From: RUG11977 sp045627205
Lineage (GTDB): Bacteria > Bacillota > Clostridia > Lachnospirales > Lachnospiraceae
NCBI GenBank assembly: GCA_045627205.1
Contig: JAZQNG010000064.1
Span: 17,952 to 81,951, forward strand
Direction of reading: 5' to 3'
Length of the DNA: 64,000 bases
Both the position numbers and the translations under genes were made by a program. The first letter of the stretch is position 1, and the number at the start of each line of letters is the position of its first letter. Positions 24,857 through 33,165 of the stretch are shown one piece after another. The notes beneath the pieces were generated by a model that saw only the letters and a program-made list of their open reading frames with translations, was not told the DNA's origin and ran no database searches.

Positions 24857-26110
24857 ATGCTTATTTATATTTTGCTAATGCTTATCATTCCGGCTTTATG
24901 TCTGATTTTGGCGCTTCGTTTCCAAAAGAAATACAACAGGCTGAAAAGTCAGGAAAGCTATGAATCCGAAGCCAAAAAGAAGGCTGATGAACTTACCTAT
25001 ACAGATCCTGTCATCACCTGTGATTATTGTGGTAATGCAATTAACACCGGCCTATATAAAAGATGTCCTGTCTGCAACGGCGAATATTCGCATGATGAAG
25101 AATGGATAAACCGTCACAGGATTGATATGAGTGAATTCGACAGGGCTGCCAGTGAGCATTCAAGCAAACAGATTGAACGTCTTGATAATGCTTCGAAGGG
25201 GCTGCTCAGACTTTTTAAGGTATTCCTTATTATAGGCTGTTCGATTTTTCTTTTTTTCGGAATAATTATCATTGTATTTCTTATTGATACAAGCACAGTT
25301 CACTATCAGGAATCTCAGCCTGTGAACCTTTCAGCGACAGATAATTATGTTAAGGAGAATTATTCAGTAACAGGAAATGCCTGCTTTATTGACTATGAAG
25401 GCATTACTGCAGAGGTTTCCGGAATATACAGGGATTCCAGGCATAAGACGTTTAAAATCGAATATACAGTTTCTAATAATTCACAGAATGATTATTATAT
25501 CGATTTTGAACTTAAAGGTATAAACAATTATTTAAAGATGATATCAACACGTCGATTTAATGTTGAAAATGAAATATATGTTGAACCCGGAAAATCGATT
25601 GTATTTTATGACGAGGTAATGAATTATTTTTCCTCGAATGATATTGAAGGAATTTCTTCTTTATTGATTGGAAATATAGAGGTTGGTAATTCGGATAAAC
25701 ACTTTATTTTTGATTTAATTTCAACAAAGGTAATTAATACCGAATATTCAGGACCTGTTTATTCTGAATGGGAGGAAGAAGGAAACTGTGTTTTTTATAC
25801 GGATGAAAATTTGACTGTATCGCTATCCGGTGCTGATGAGAATAATATGATAATGTATATAAAAAATACCGGTAGCGAAGCATATGAAATATCATCTACC
25901 CGTCTTTTGCTGAATAATCAGGAAACATATACACAACCCGTTTATAGTATAGAATTGCCTGTCGGAGCAGTTTATTACTGTGGTTATCTTTATTCATCCT
26001 CTTCCTTTAAGGATATGAAACCGGGTGACGTTGTAACGGTACAATTTACATTGAAATTTAAGGATAAACCTGAAAAAACATATTCAACAGACTATATAAG
26101 ACTTAAATGA
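24857..26110 (+). CDS. Membrane-anchored zinc-ribbon protein with extracytoplasmic beta domain
   Basis: 417 aa. The first helix is at residues 1-20. A cytoplasmic zinc ribbon is at about 54-76 (CDYCGNAINTGLYKRCPVC), and a second helix (VFLIIGCSIFLFFGIIIIVF) at about 117-140. The remaining 275 residues contain two beta-sandwich-like halves (YEGITAEVSGIYRDSRHKTF and NLTVSLSGADENNMIMYIKN), similar in plan to Ig-like or DUF4352-type extracytoplasmic domains. The function is unknown; the layout suggests a sensor or a scaffold across the membrane. TTGGAGGTAGCGT precedes the ATG. The GH3 gene starts 29 bases after the stop and is likely co-transcribed. Confidence 0.75.
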   Translation: MLIYILLMLIIPALCLILALRFQKKYNRLKSQESYESEAKKKADELTYTDPVITCDYCGNAINTGLYKRCPVCNGEYSHDEEWINRHRIDMSEFDRAASEHSSKQIERLDNASKGLLRLFKVFLIIGCSIFLFFGIIIIVFLIDTSTVHYQESQPVNLSATDNYVKENYSVTGNACFIDYEGITAEVSGIYRDSRHKTFKIEYTVSNNSQNDYYIDFELKGINNYLKMISTRRFNVENEIYVEPGKSIVFYDEVMNYFSSNDIEGISSLLIGNIEVGNSDKHFIFDLISTKVINTEYSGPVYSEWEEEGNCVFYTDENLTVSLSGADENNMIMYIKNTGSEAYEISSTRLLLNNQETYTQPVYSIELPVGAVYYCGYLYSSSSFKDMKPGDVVTVQFTLKFKDKPEKTYSTDYIRLK

Positions 26111-26139
26111 AACATATTTTGATTGGAGGTAATTAAGAA

Positions 26140-28635
26140 ATGTTTGATGAATTGATTAAAAAAATGACGCTTCAGGAAAAGGCTTCTCTTTTATCAGGTG
26201 ATGGCTGGTGGAAGACAAGGGCTATAGAGAGACTTGGAATTCCAAGTGTTTATGTTGCTGATGGCCCTCATGGATTAAGAATTCAGGATGCATCAGTCAA
26301 AAAGCCGGGCGACAGCCGCCGCGCCGTATGCTTTCCTTCAGGAACAGGTCTTGCTTCCTCCTTTAACCGTGATATGATTTATGAGGTTGGTACGGTACTT
26401 GGCGAGGAGTGTAAGAGGGAATCCGTTGATGTAGTATTAGGTCCCGCGCTTAATATGAAACGTTCACCTCTGTGCGGAAGAAATTTTGAATATATGTCTG
26501 AGGATCCCTTTCTTGCAGGACAGATGGCGTCCTCATATGTAAAGGGAATTCAGTCCTGCGGTACAGGTGTTAGCATCAAGCATTTTGCTGCAAACAATCA
26601 GGAAAAGCACAGAATGACAGTATCCGCAATAATTGATGAAAGAGCCTTTAGGGAAATATACCTTGCAGCATATGAGGAAATTGTAAAGACTGCTGCTCCT
26701 GAAACAGTAATGTGCTCGTATAATAAGATTAACAGCGTATACAACTCCGAAAATCCAAAGCTTCTGAATGATATACTTCGTGATGAATGGGGCTTTGACG
26801 GGCTTGTTATGTCCGACTGGGGTGCTGTCTGTGACAGAACCAAGGGTGTGCCTGCCGGTCTTGACCTTGAGATGCCAGGAAGCTGGGGCATTAACGAGGA
26901 AAAGCTTATTGAAGCTGTCGTTCAGGGAGACCTTGATGAGGATGCCCTTGATAAGGCGGTTAATCGTGTTCTTACTCTTGTGGATAAGCATACAGGCTTC
27001 CTTTCAAATCCTGATTATAATGCAGGAAAGCGTGAGAGAAAGGGCTTTGATTATGTAGCCGACCATAAAAAAGCAAGACGTTTTGCAAGAGAGTCAATGG
27101 TTCTTCTTAAAAATGATGGTGCTCTTCCGTTGAAAAAGGATGAGAAGATTCTATTTGTCGGTGAATTTGCTGAAAATCCCAGAATTCAGGGCGGTGGAAG
27201 CTCACATGTACATTGTGCGAAGATAATAAGTGCATTAAAGGCTGCAGAGCGGTATGCCACTGTTGATTATGTACGCGGATATGATTTAGAAGATGAGAAA
27301 AACGATGAGTTTTTACTTGAAGATGTCCTTGAAAAAGCGGAAGCAGCTGATAAGGTTGTCATTTTTGCCGGTCTTCCTGAAAGCTATGAGTATGAGAGTG
27401 CCGACAGGAAAAATATGAGGATGCCTAAATCCCAGAATAAGCTTATCCGCGAAATCGGAAAGCTTAACAAAAATACTGCAGTCGTATTACATAACGGTTC
27501 GCCAGTTGAAATGCCCTGGATAAAATGTGTAAATGCCGTTCTGGAGGCTTATCTGGGCGGTGAAGCATCCGGCGAGGCAGTTGCAGATCTGCTTTTTGGT
27601 GCAGCAAATCCTTCAGGAAAGCTTGCTGAATCCTTCCCGGTTAAATTATCGGACAATCCCAGCTTTGATAATTTTCCCGGAGAGATGACCGTTGAATACA
27701 GAGAGAGTATTTTTATCGGCTACAGATATTATGATAAGGTCAATAAGGAGGTTTTATTCCCCTTTGGACATGGTCTTTCATATACAACCTTTGAATACGG
27801 TAATCTTTCTCTTCAGACAAATGGAAAAACAGCAACCGCCAGCTTTACGGTTAAAAATACGGGTGCTGTTGCAGGTGCTGAGGCAGCTCAGCTTTACGTA
27901 AGTAAAAAGGACAGTAAAACCTACAGACCGCTTCAGGAATTAAAGGGCTTTGAAAAGGTATTTCTTGAGCCGGGAGAACAGAAAAGCATTACTATCAGTC
28001 TGGATGAGAGAGCCTTTGCATATTATAATACTTCTATTTCTGACTGGTATGTTGAGCCCGGAAAATACGAAATACGTGTTGGTTCTTCAAGCCGCGACAT
28101 AAGGCTTTCGGGTGAAGTAGCCTTTAATTTTGAGGATATAGCAGAACCCGCATTTTCTGCTGATCAGCTTCCGACATACTTTAATGGTGACCCGGCTAAA
28201 ATTACTGCAGATGAATTTGAAATTCTCTACGGAAGCAGCCTTCCTGAGACTAAAAAGCCGAAGAATGCACCGCTTACCTTAAGAAACACACTTGAGGACT
28301 GTCTTGAGACCAAATGGGGCGGACGAATTTATAAATTCCTGAATGTAATAATAAACGGCAAGGCTGCCTTTATGGGTGAAAAGCAGAAGAGCTTTAATCT
28401 TGACCCTGAGGTTCCTTTAAATACAATGATCTGTATGTCAAACGGAAAGCTTACGCTTCGTGAAGGTAATGCTATAGTCGGACTTCTTAACGAGGAAAAC
28501 ATACTTGAAAACCTCGGAATCCTGACTGATGCAGTGACTAAATCCGCGAAGAAAAAATCACAGGCAAGAAAAGAAGAAAGAGAAGCAAGGAAACAAGAGA
28601 AAAAGGCTAAAAAAGCAAACAAAGAGGTAGAATAA
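26140..28635 (+). CDS. Beta-glucosidase, glycoside hydrolase family 3
   Basis: 831 aa, without a signal peptide, so cytoplasmic. The GH3 N-terminal barrel shows VADGPHGLR, GRNFEYMSEDPFLAG and KHFAANNQE, and the nucleophile Asp226 in VMSDWGAV. The second domain carries a probable acid/base Glu419 in YEYESADR. A fibronectin III-like domain (AAQLYVSKKD, LKGFEKVFLEPGEQ) follows at about 560-660. Unusually, a 140-aa extension ends in a Lys/Arg/Glu-rich tail (QARKEEREARKQEKKAKKAN). The enzyme removes terminal beta-linked glucose (or xylose) from imported oligosaccharides. TTGGAGGTAATTAAGAA precedes the ATG. A response regulator begins one base after its stop. Confidence 0.95.
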   Translation: MFDELIKKMTLQEKASLLSGDGWWKTRAIERLGIPSVYVADGPHGLRIQDASVKKPGDSRRAVCFPSGTGLASSFNRDMIYEVGTVLGEECKRESVDVVLGPALNMKRSPLCGRNFEYMSEDPFLAGQMASSYVKGIQSCGTGVSIKHFAANNQEKHRMTVSAIIDERAFREIYLAAYEEIVKTAAPETVMCSYNKINSVYNSENPKLLNDILRDEWGFDGLVMSDWGAVCDRTKGVPAGLDLEMPGSWGINEEKLIEAVVQGDLDEDALDKAVNRVLTLVDKHTGFLSNPDYNAGKRERKGFDYVADHKKARRFARESMVLLKNDGALPLKKDEKILFVGEFAENPRIQGGGSSHVHCAKIISALKAAERYATVDYVRGYDLEDEKNDEFLLEDVLEKAEAADKVVIFAGLPESYEYESADRKNMRMPKSQNKLIREIGKLNKNTAVVLHNGSPVEMPWIKCVNAVLEAYLGGEASGEAVADLLFGAANPSGKLAESFPVKLSDNPSFDNFPGEMTVEYRESIFIGYRYYDKVNKEVLFPFGHGLSYTTFEYGNLSLQTNGKTATASFTVKNTGAVAGAEAAQLYVSKKDSKTYRPLQELKGFEKVFLEPGEQKSITISLDERAFAYYNTSISDWYVEPGKYEIRVGSSSRDIRLSGEVAFNFEDIAEPAFSADQLPTYFNGDPAKITADEFEILYGSSLPETKKPKNAPLTLRNTLEDCLETKWGGRIYKFLNVIINGKAAFMGEKQKSFNLDPEVPLNTMICMSNGKLTLREGNAIVGLLNEENILENLGILTDAVTKSAKKKSQARKEEREARKQEKKAKKANKEVE

Positions 28636-28636
28636 A

Positions 28637-29311
28637 GTGATAAATATTCTCGTGGTAGATGATGACAAGAATATCCGGAGGCTTTTAAAGGCTGTTCTTG
28701 AAAATGAACAGTATAAGGTTTTTACGGCCGAAAATGGTCTCCAGGCCCTTGAACAGATTGAAAATGAACATATTGATCTTGCCGTAATCGATATAATGAT
28801 GCCTGAAATGGACGGCTATGAGCTCACACAGCTATTACGTGATACCAATAATGATCTTCCGATTCTCATGGCCTCTGCCAAGCAGCTTCCTGAGGACAGA
28901 AGAAAGGGCTTTATTGTCGGGACGGATGACTATATCACCAAGCCGATTGATGAACAGGAAATGCTTCTGCGCATCAAGGCACTTCTTCGTCGTGCAAAAA
29001 TTGCAAGTGAAAGAAGGATTGTAATAGGTGATGTAATACTTGACTATGAGTCCTTTTCAGTAAAAAAAGGTAATTCTGTTCAGGAACTGCCACAGAAGGA
29101 ATTTATGCTTTTATATAAGCTTTTATCATATCCGGGTAAGATTTTTACCCGTATTCAGCTTATGGATGAAATCTGGGGTTCAGACTGTGAAACGGGCTGG
29201 GAAACTGTTACTGTCCATATAGGCAGACTCAGAAAGCGTTTCGAGGGCTGGACCGAGTTTGAAATAGAATCCGTGAGGGGACTTGGGTATAAGGCTGTAC
29301 GTCATGTATGA
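28637..29311 (+). CDS. OmpR/PhoB-family response regulator
   Basis: 224 aa from GTG at 28637, with AGAGGTAG upstream inside the GH3 gene. The receiver domain (1-115) has the acidic pocket D8/D9, phosphoacceptor Asp52 (VIDIMMPEMDGYE), and Lys in ITKPIDEQE. The C-terminal winged helix (about 130-224) shows LPQKEFMLLYKLLSYPGKIF, then HIGRLRKRF and VRGLGYKAV. It should bind DNA as a phosphorylation-controlled dimer. Translation is probably coupled to the GH3 gene. The cognate kinase is almost certainly 29453-30502, although a hairpin and a possible promoter separate the two. Confidence 0.95.
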   Translation: MINILVVDDDKNIRRLLKAVLENEQYKVFTAENGLQALEQIENEHIDLAVIDIMMPEMDGYELTQLLRDTNNDLPILMASAKQLPEDRRKGFIVGTDDYITKPIDEQEMLLRIKALLRRAKIASERRIVIGDVILDYESFSVKKGNSVQELPQKEFMLLYKLLSYPGKIFTRIQLMDEIWGSDCETGWETVTVHIGRLRKRFEGWTEFEIESVRGLGYKAVRHV

Positions 29312-29342
29312 TGTTCTTTTAATAACAGAATAGAAATTATTT

Positions 29343-29384
29343 AAGGACAGTGGTTCTGATATTTGTGGCAGAACTACTGTCCTT
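29343..29384. other. 16-bp stem hairpin between regulator and kinase genes
   Basis: AAGGACAGTGGTTCTG (29343-29358) and CAGAACTACTGTCCTT (29369-29384) pair over 16 positions with one G-T wobble around a 10-base loop. No T run follows. It could act as a weak terminator, an mRNA-stability hairpin, or a dimer-type operator next to the extended -10 at 29386-29394. Confidence 0.65.
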
Positions 29385-29385
29385 A

Positions 29386-29394
29386 TGTTATAAT
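29386..29394 (+). promoter_or_regulatory. Extended -10 promoter before the histidine kinase
   Basis: TGTTATAAT immediately after the hairpin; no clear -35. It would give a leader of about 50 nt. Confidence 0.45.
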
Positions 29395-29452
29395 CAGATG
29401 TACTATAAAGAAATTTAACGGATCAGAATTATTTATTTGGGGGTATTCCGTC

Positions 29453-30502
29453 ATGAAAAGAATATATGAGGAAGGCAAGCAGACTCTTAAAACCTCGGCA
29501 CTTTTTTCGGTTGTTGTGCTTCTTATACTGCTGCTTGTTGTTGGAATCATACTGATTGTTATTTTTATACTGATGAATTCCGGCGTTCTTGAGCAGGGTG
29601 ACAAGCAGTTTAACCTGAAGGGCTTTGTAATAGGCATTTCCATATGCAGTATTGCGCTTGGAGCAACACTTACACCTATTGCAGCCCGTATTCCCATGCG
29701 TCCCGTTAACACACTTTTACATGCAATGGAACGTCTTGTAAACGGTGACTATAAGACGCGTCTTGAATATGAGGGTATTATGGGACATAATCTTGCAGCA
29801 GTAAATACCTTCAATCAGCTTGCAGAGGAGCTGGATAATACTGAAATGATGCGTTCGGATTTCATCAACAATTTCTCACACGAATTCAAAACTCCCATTG
29901 TTTCCATTGCAGGGTTTGCCAAGCTGCTTAAATACGATGATACACTTGATGAACAGCAGCGTCTTGAATACCTTGATATTATAGAAGAGGAATCTATGCG
30001 GCTTTCGTCAATGGCTACTAATGTACTGGCTCTTACAAAGGTTGAGAATCAGACAATTCTGACAAATATCAGTGAATTTAACCTCTCTGAGCAGATACGT
30101 AACTGTGTTCTTCTGATGGAAAATAAATGGACTAAAAAGAATATAGATTTATCCCTTGAGTTTGATGAAATAACCATATCCGGAAATGAGGAACAGTTAA
30201 AACAGGTCTGGATAAATCTTCTTGATAATGCAATCAAATATGCTCCTCAGGACGGCAGGGTTTCAGTAAACATCAGCCAGAACGATTCTGAAACAAGGGT
30301 TGTAGTATCAAATAACGGAGAGCCTATACCGGAGAATGCAATAAACAAGGTATTTAATAAATTTTATCAGGCTGACGAATCACATGCATCGCCCGGAAAC
30401 GGTGTCGGTCTTGCAATAGTAAAAAAAATAGTCCTTCTTCATAACGGAGATGTTGAGGTTGAGAGCACTCCGGAAAAAACAAGCTTTACCGTAATTCTTT
30501 AG
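29453..30502 (+). CDS. Sensor histidine kinase
   Basis: 349 aa from the ATG at 29453 (GGGGG nine bases upstream); a longer frame from 29363 has no support. Two membrane helices at about 20-45 and 62-82 flank a very short external loop, so it may sense in the membrane or through the linker. A HAMP region (LLHAMERLVNGDYKTRLEYE) is followed by the HisKA domain with His143 (NNFSHEFKTPIVSIAGFAKL). The ATPase domain shows the N box (INLLDNAIKYAPQDG), a G1-like stretch and GNGVGLAIVKKIV. It is the probable partner of the regulator at 28637. Confidence 0.94.
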   Translation: MKRIYEEGKQTLKTSALFSVVVLLILLLVVGIILIVIFILMNSGVLEQGDKQFNLKGFVIGISICSIALGATLTPIAARIPMRPVNTLLHAMERLVNGDYKTRLEYEGIMGHNLAAVNTFNQLAEELDNTEMMRSDFINNFSHEFKTPIVSIAGFAKLLKYDDTLDEQQRLEYLDIIEEESMRLSSMATNVLALTKVENQTILTNISEFNLSEQIRNCVLLMENKWTKKNIDLSLEFDEITISGNEEQLKQVWINLLDNAIKYAPQDGRVSVNISQNDSETRVVVSNNGEPIPENAINKVFNKFYQADESHASPGNGVGLAIVKKIVLLHNGDVEVESTPEKTSFTVIL

Positions 30503-30582
30503 GACCTCGTGTTTTTGACTCAGTATTCATAAATTTTGGTGATATTATACAAAAAATAATTGATTTATGCGGTAAAATGGTG

Positions 30583-30611
30583 TTGAAAAAAAGGCGTATG
30601 ATTGTTATAAT
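30583..30611 (+). promoter_or_regulatory. Promoter of ackA-pta
   Basis: TTGAAA (30583-30588), 17-base spacer, TATAAT (30606-30611). Confidence 0.85.
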
Positions 30612-30675
30612 AAATCCAAATGCGGATTTATACCGTAAAAATGTATTGTATATAGAATAACAGGAGGAAATTACA

Positions 30676-31887
30676 ATGAAAGTTCTTGTAATGAATGCAG
30701 GAAGCTCATCATTAAAGTATCAGCTTATCGATATGGAAAATGAAAGTGTTCTTGCAAAGGGAAATGCTGACAGAATTGGTATCGACAAATCATTTGTTAA
30801 GCATAAAGCCGGAGATAAGGAGCAGGTTATTATCGAGAAGGATCTTCCTTCACATAAGGACGCCATTGAGGTGATTCTTTCACTGCTTGTTGATAAGGTA
30901 AACGGCTGCATTTCATCGATGGAGGAAATCAGGGCAGTAGGACACAGAGTAGTTGCTTCAGGCGAATATTTCAAGAAGCCTACACTTGTTACAGAAGAAA
31001 GTCTTGAAAGATTAAAGAAGACCTTTGAATTAGGACCGCTTCACAATCCTCATGCTTACACCGGTGTTATCGCCTGCCGTGAGGTTATGCCCAATACACC
31101 CATGGTTCTTGTATTTGATACCACCTTCCATCTTACAATGCCCGAAAAGGCGTATATGTATAATATTAAGTACGAGGATTATGTTGAGCATCATGTACGC
31201 CGTTATGGTGCACACGGAACAAGCCATAAATTCGTTTCAGGTAAGGCTGCTGAATATCTTGGAAAGGATATTAAGGACCTTAATATCATCACCTGTCATC
31301 TTGGAAACGGTTCCTCAATCAGTGCCGTAAAGGGTGGCGAGTGTGTTGATACGTCAATGGGCTTTACTCCCCTTGCAGGTGTTTGTATGGGAACACGTGC
31401 CGGTGATATTGATGCTTCAGCAGTTCAGTTCCTTGCACATAAGAAGGGCTATGACATTGACCAGATTCTTACATACCTTAATAAGGAATCAGGACTTAAG
31501 GGACTTTCAGGCGGATATTCCGATTTCCGTGACCTTACTGCAAATGTTGCAGAGGGTGGTGTTAAGGGTGCACGTGCACAGCTTGCACTTGATAAGTTTG
31601 CATATGACTGCAAGAAGTACGTTGGTGCTTATATGGCAGTTCTCGGAAGAGTAGACTGTATCGTATTTACAGCAGGTATTTCAGAGTGGAACGGCTTCAT
31701 CATTAATGAAATCCTTGAAGGACTTGATGTATATGGCATCGAGGTTGATAAGGAGAAGAATACAGATTCCTGTCCTGTACCTGTAAAGGATATCACCGGA
31801 CCTAACGGAAAGATTAAGCTTCTTGTAATTCCTACAAACGAAGAGCTTGTTATTGCAAGGGAAACAAAGTCTGTTGTTGAGGCTTAA
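30676..31887 (+). CDS. ackA: Acetate kinase
   Basis: 403 aa, the usual family length. It makes ATP and acetate from acetyl phosphate in the cytoplasm, the last step of acetate fermentation. The signature VMNAGSSSLKYQ opens the protein, followed by GHRVVASGE, VFDTTFHLTMP, the catalytic Arg/His block YGAHGTSHKFVS, the nucleotide-binding CHLGNGSSI, GTRAGDIDAS, and TNEELVIARET near the end. FTAGISEWN replaces the common FTAGIGEN, a small variation in the nucleotide-binding loop. CAGGAGGAAATTACA precedes the ATG. It is co-transcribed with pta; the ackA-pta order is the reverse of E. coli's. Confidence 0.97.
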   Translation: MKVLVMNAGSSSLKYQLIDMENESVLAKGNADRIGIDKSFVKHKAGDKEQVIIEKDLPSHKDAIEVILSLLVDKVNGCISSMEEIRAVGHRVVASGEYFKKPTLVTEESLERLKKTFELGPLHNPHAYTGVIACREVMPNTPMVLVFDTTFHLTMPEKAYMYNIKYEDYVEHHVRRYGAHGTSHKFVSGKAAEYLGKDIKDLNIITCHLGNGSSISAVKGGECVDTSMGFTPLAGVCMGTRAGDIDASAVQFLAHKKGYDIDQILTYLNKESGLKGLSGGYSDFRDLTANVAEGGVKGARAQLALDKFAYDCKKYVGAYMAVLGRVDCIVFTAGISEWNGFIINEILEGLDVYGIEVDKEKNTDSCPVPVKDITGPNGKIKLLVIPTNEELVIARETKSVVEA

Positions 31888-31918
31888 AATTTCATAAATA
31901 TTATTGGAGGATTAAATT

Positions 31919-32914
31919 ATGAGCTTTATTGATGAAATCAAGGCACGTGCAAGAAAAGACATCAAGACAATCGTTCTTCCCGAGGGAGAAGACAGAAGAG
32001 TTCTTGAAGCAGCTGCAACAACACTTAAGGAAGGCAACGCAAAGGTTGTTATTCTTGGTGCAGAGGCAGATGTATTAAAGCTTGGTGAGGGACTTGACCT
32101 CTCAGGCGCTACTATTATCGATCCTAAGACAAGCGATAAGCTTGATGCATATATCGCAAAGCTTGTTGAGCTTCGTCAGGCAAAGGGAATGACTCCCGAG
32201 CTTGCTTTACAGTCACTTACAACTGATTTTACTACTTTTGCCGTAATGATGGTTAAGATGGGCGATGCTGACGGTGTTGTTTCAGGTGCATGCCATTCAA
32301 CAGCAAATACACTTCGTCCCTGCCTTCAGATTCTGAAGACAGCTCCCGGCAACAAGTCTGCTTCAGCCTTCTTCCTTATGATCGTTCCTGATTGTGAGCT
32401 TGGTGAGAATGGTGTTTTCGTATTCGGTGACTGTGCACTTAATCAGAATCCCGATCCTGAGACACTTGCAGAAATCGCTTCACAGTCTGCAAAGAGCTTT
32501 AAGCTTCTTACAGGCAAGGATGCGAAGGTTGCAATGCTTAGCCATTCTTCAAAGGGCAGCGCAAAGCATGATGATATAACAAAGGTTGTTGAGGCTACAA
32601 AGATTGCCCAGGAGAAGTATCCTGATATCATGCTTGACGGTGAGCTTCAGCTTGATGCTGCAATCGTTCCTTCGGTAGGTGCTTCAAAGGCTCCCGGCTC
32701 AAAGGTTGCAGGACAGGCCAATACACTTATTTTCCCTGACCTCGATGCAGGTAATATCGGCTATAAGCTTGTTCAGAGACTTGCAAAGGCAGAGGCTTAT
32801 GGACCTGTTATGCAGGGTCTTGCAGCTCCCGTAAATGATCTTTCACGTGGCTGCTACGCAGAGGATATCGTTGGCGTTATCGCTATTACTGCAGTTCAGG
32901 CTGCTGCTAAATAA
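31919..32914 (+). CDS. pta: Phosphate acetyltransferase
   Basis: 331 aa, the short single-domain form that lacks the N-terminal regulatory domains of the 700-aa enterobacterial enzyme. It converts acetyl-CoA and phosphate to acetyl phosphate, feeding AckA. Typical blocks are IVLPEGEDRRVLEAA, GDADGVVSGACHSTANTLRP, FGDCALNQNPDPE, AMLSHSSKGSAKH, and ANTLIFPDLDAGNIGYKLVQ. TTGGAGGATTAAATT precedes the ATG, 31 bases after ackA. Codon use is strongly biased, as in gdhA, suggesting high expression. A hairpin (TATTTCCTGA/TCAGGAAATA, about 32942-32974) follows and may end the transcript. Confidence 0.97.
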   Translation: MSFIDEIKARARKDIKTIVLPEGEDRRVLEAAATTLKEGNAKVVILGAEADVLKLGEGLDLSGATIIDPKTSDKLDAYIAKLVELRQAKGMTPELALQSLTTDFTTFAVMMVKMGDADGVVSGACHSTANTLRPCLQILKTAPGNKSASAFFLMIVPDCELGENGVFVFGDCALNQNPDPETLAEIASQSAKSFKLLTGKDAKVAMLSHSSKGSAKHDDITKVVEATKIAQEKYPDIMLDGELQLDAAIVPSVGASKAPGSKVAGQANTLIFPDLDAGNIGYKLVQRLAKAEAYGPVMQGLAAPVNDLSRGCYAEDIVGVIAITAVQAAAK

Positions 32915-32941
32915 GCCTACGTCTTTGGATTTCTCATTTAC

Positions 32942-32974
32942 TATTTCCTGACAGCTTGTGTTTATCAGGAAATA
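32942..32974 (+). terminator. Probable terminator after pta
   Basis: TATTTCCTGA and TCAGGAAATA around a 13-base loop, followed by TGGTTTTTAT. The T run is imperfect. Confidence 0.6.
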
Positions 32975-32996
32975 TGGTTTTTATATTTGAAACAAT

Positions 32997-33078
32997 ATAA
33001 GGGACATATCTTAGTGACGTTCAGTTTTCTGATTGTGCTTACACAGATTATGTGAAAACGCTTAAGATATGTCCTTAT
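32997..33078. repeat. Long imperfect palindrome between pta and pepD
   Basis: ATAAGGGACATATCTTA (from 32997) pairs with TAAGATATGTCCTTAT (to 33078) with one bulged G, enclosing a loop of about 47 bases with a smaller CACA/TGTG hairpin. The outer ends (AAGGACA and TGTCCTT) resemble the hairpin at 29343-29384. Confidence 0.6.
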
Positions 33079-33165
33079 TTACTGAATTAATACAGTTTTT
33101 ATCCGATTGTTTGATGCCTCAGATTAATCATTATTATATATTATTAATGGGGCATGGAGAATGAT

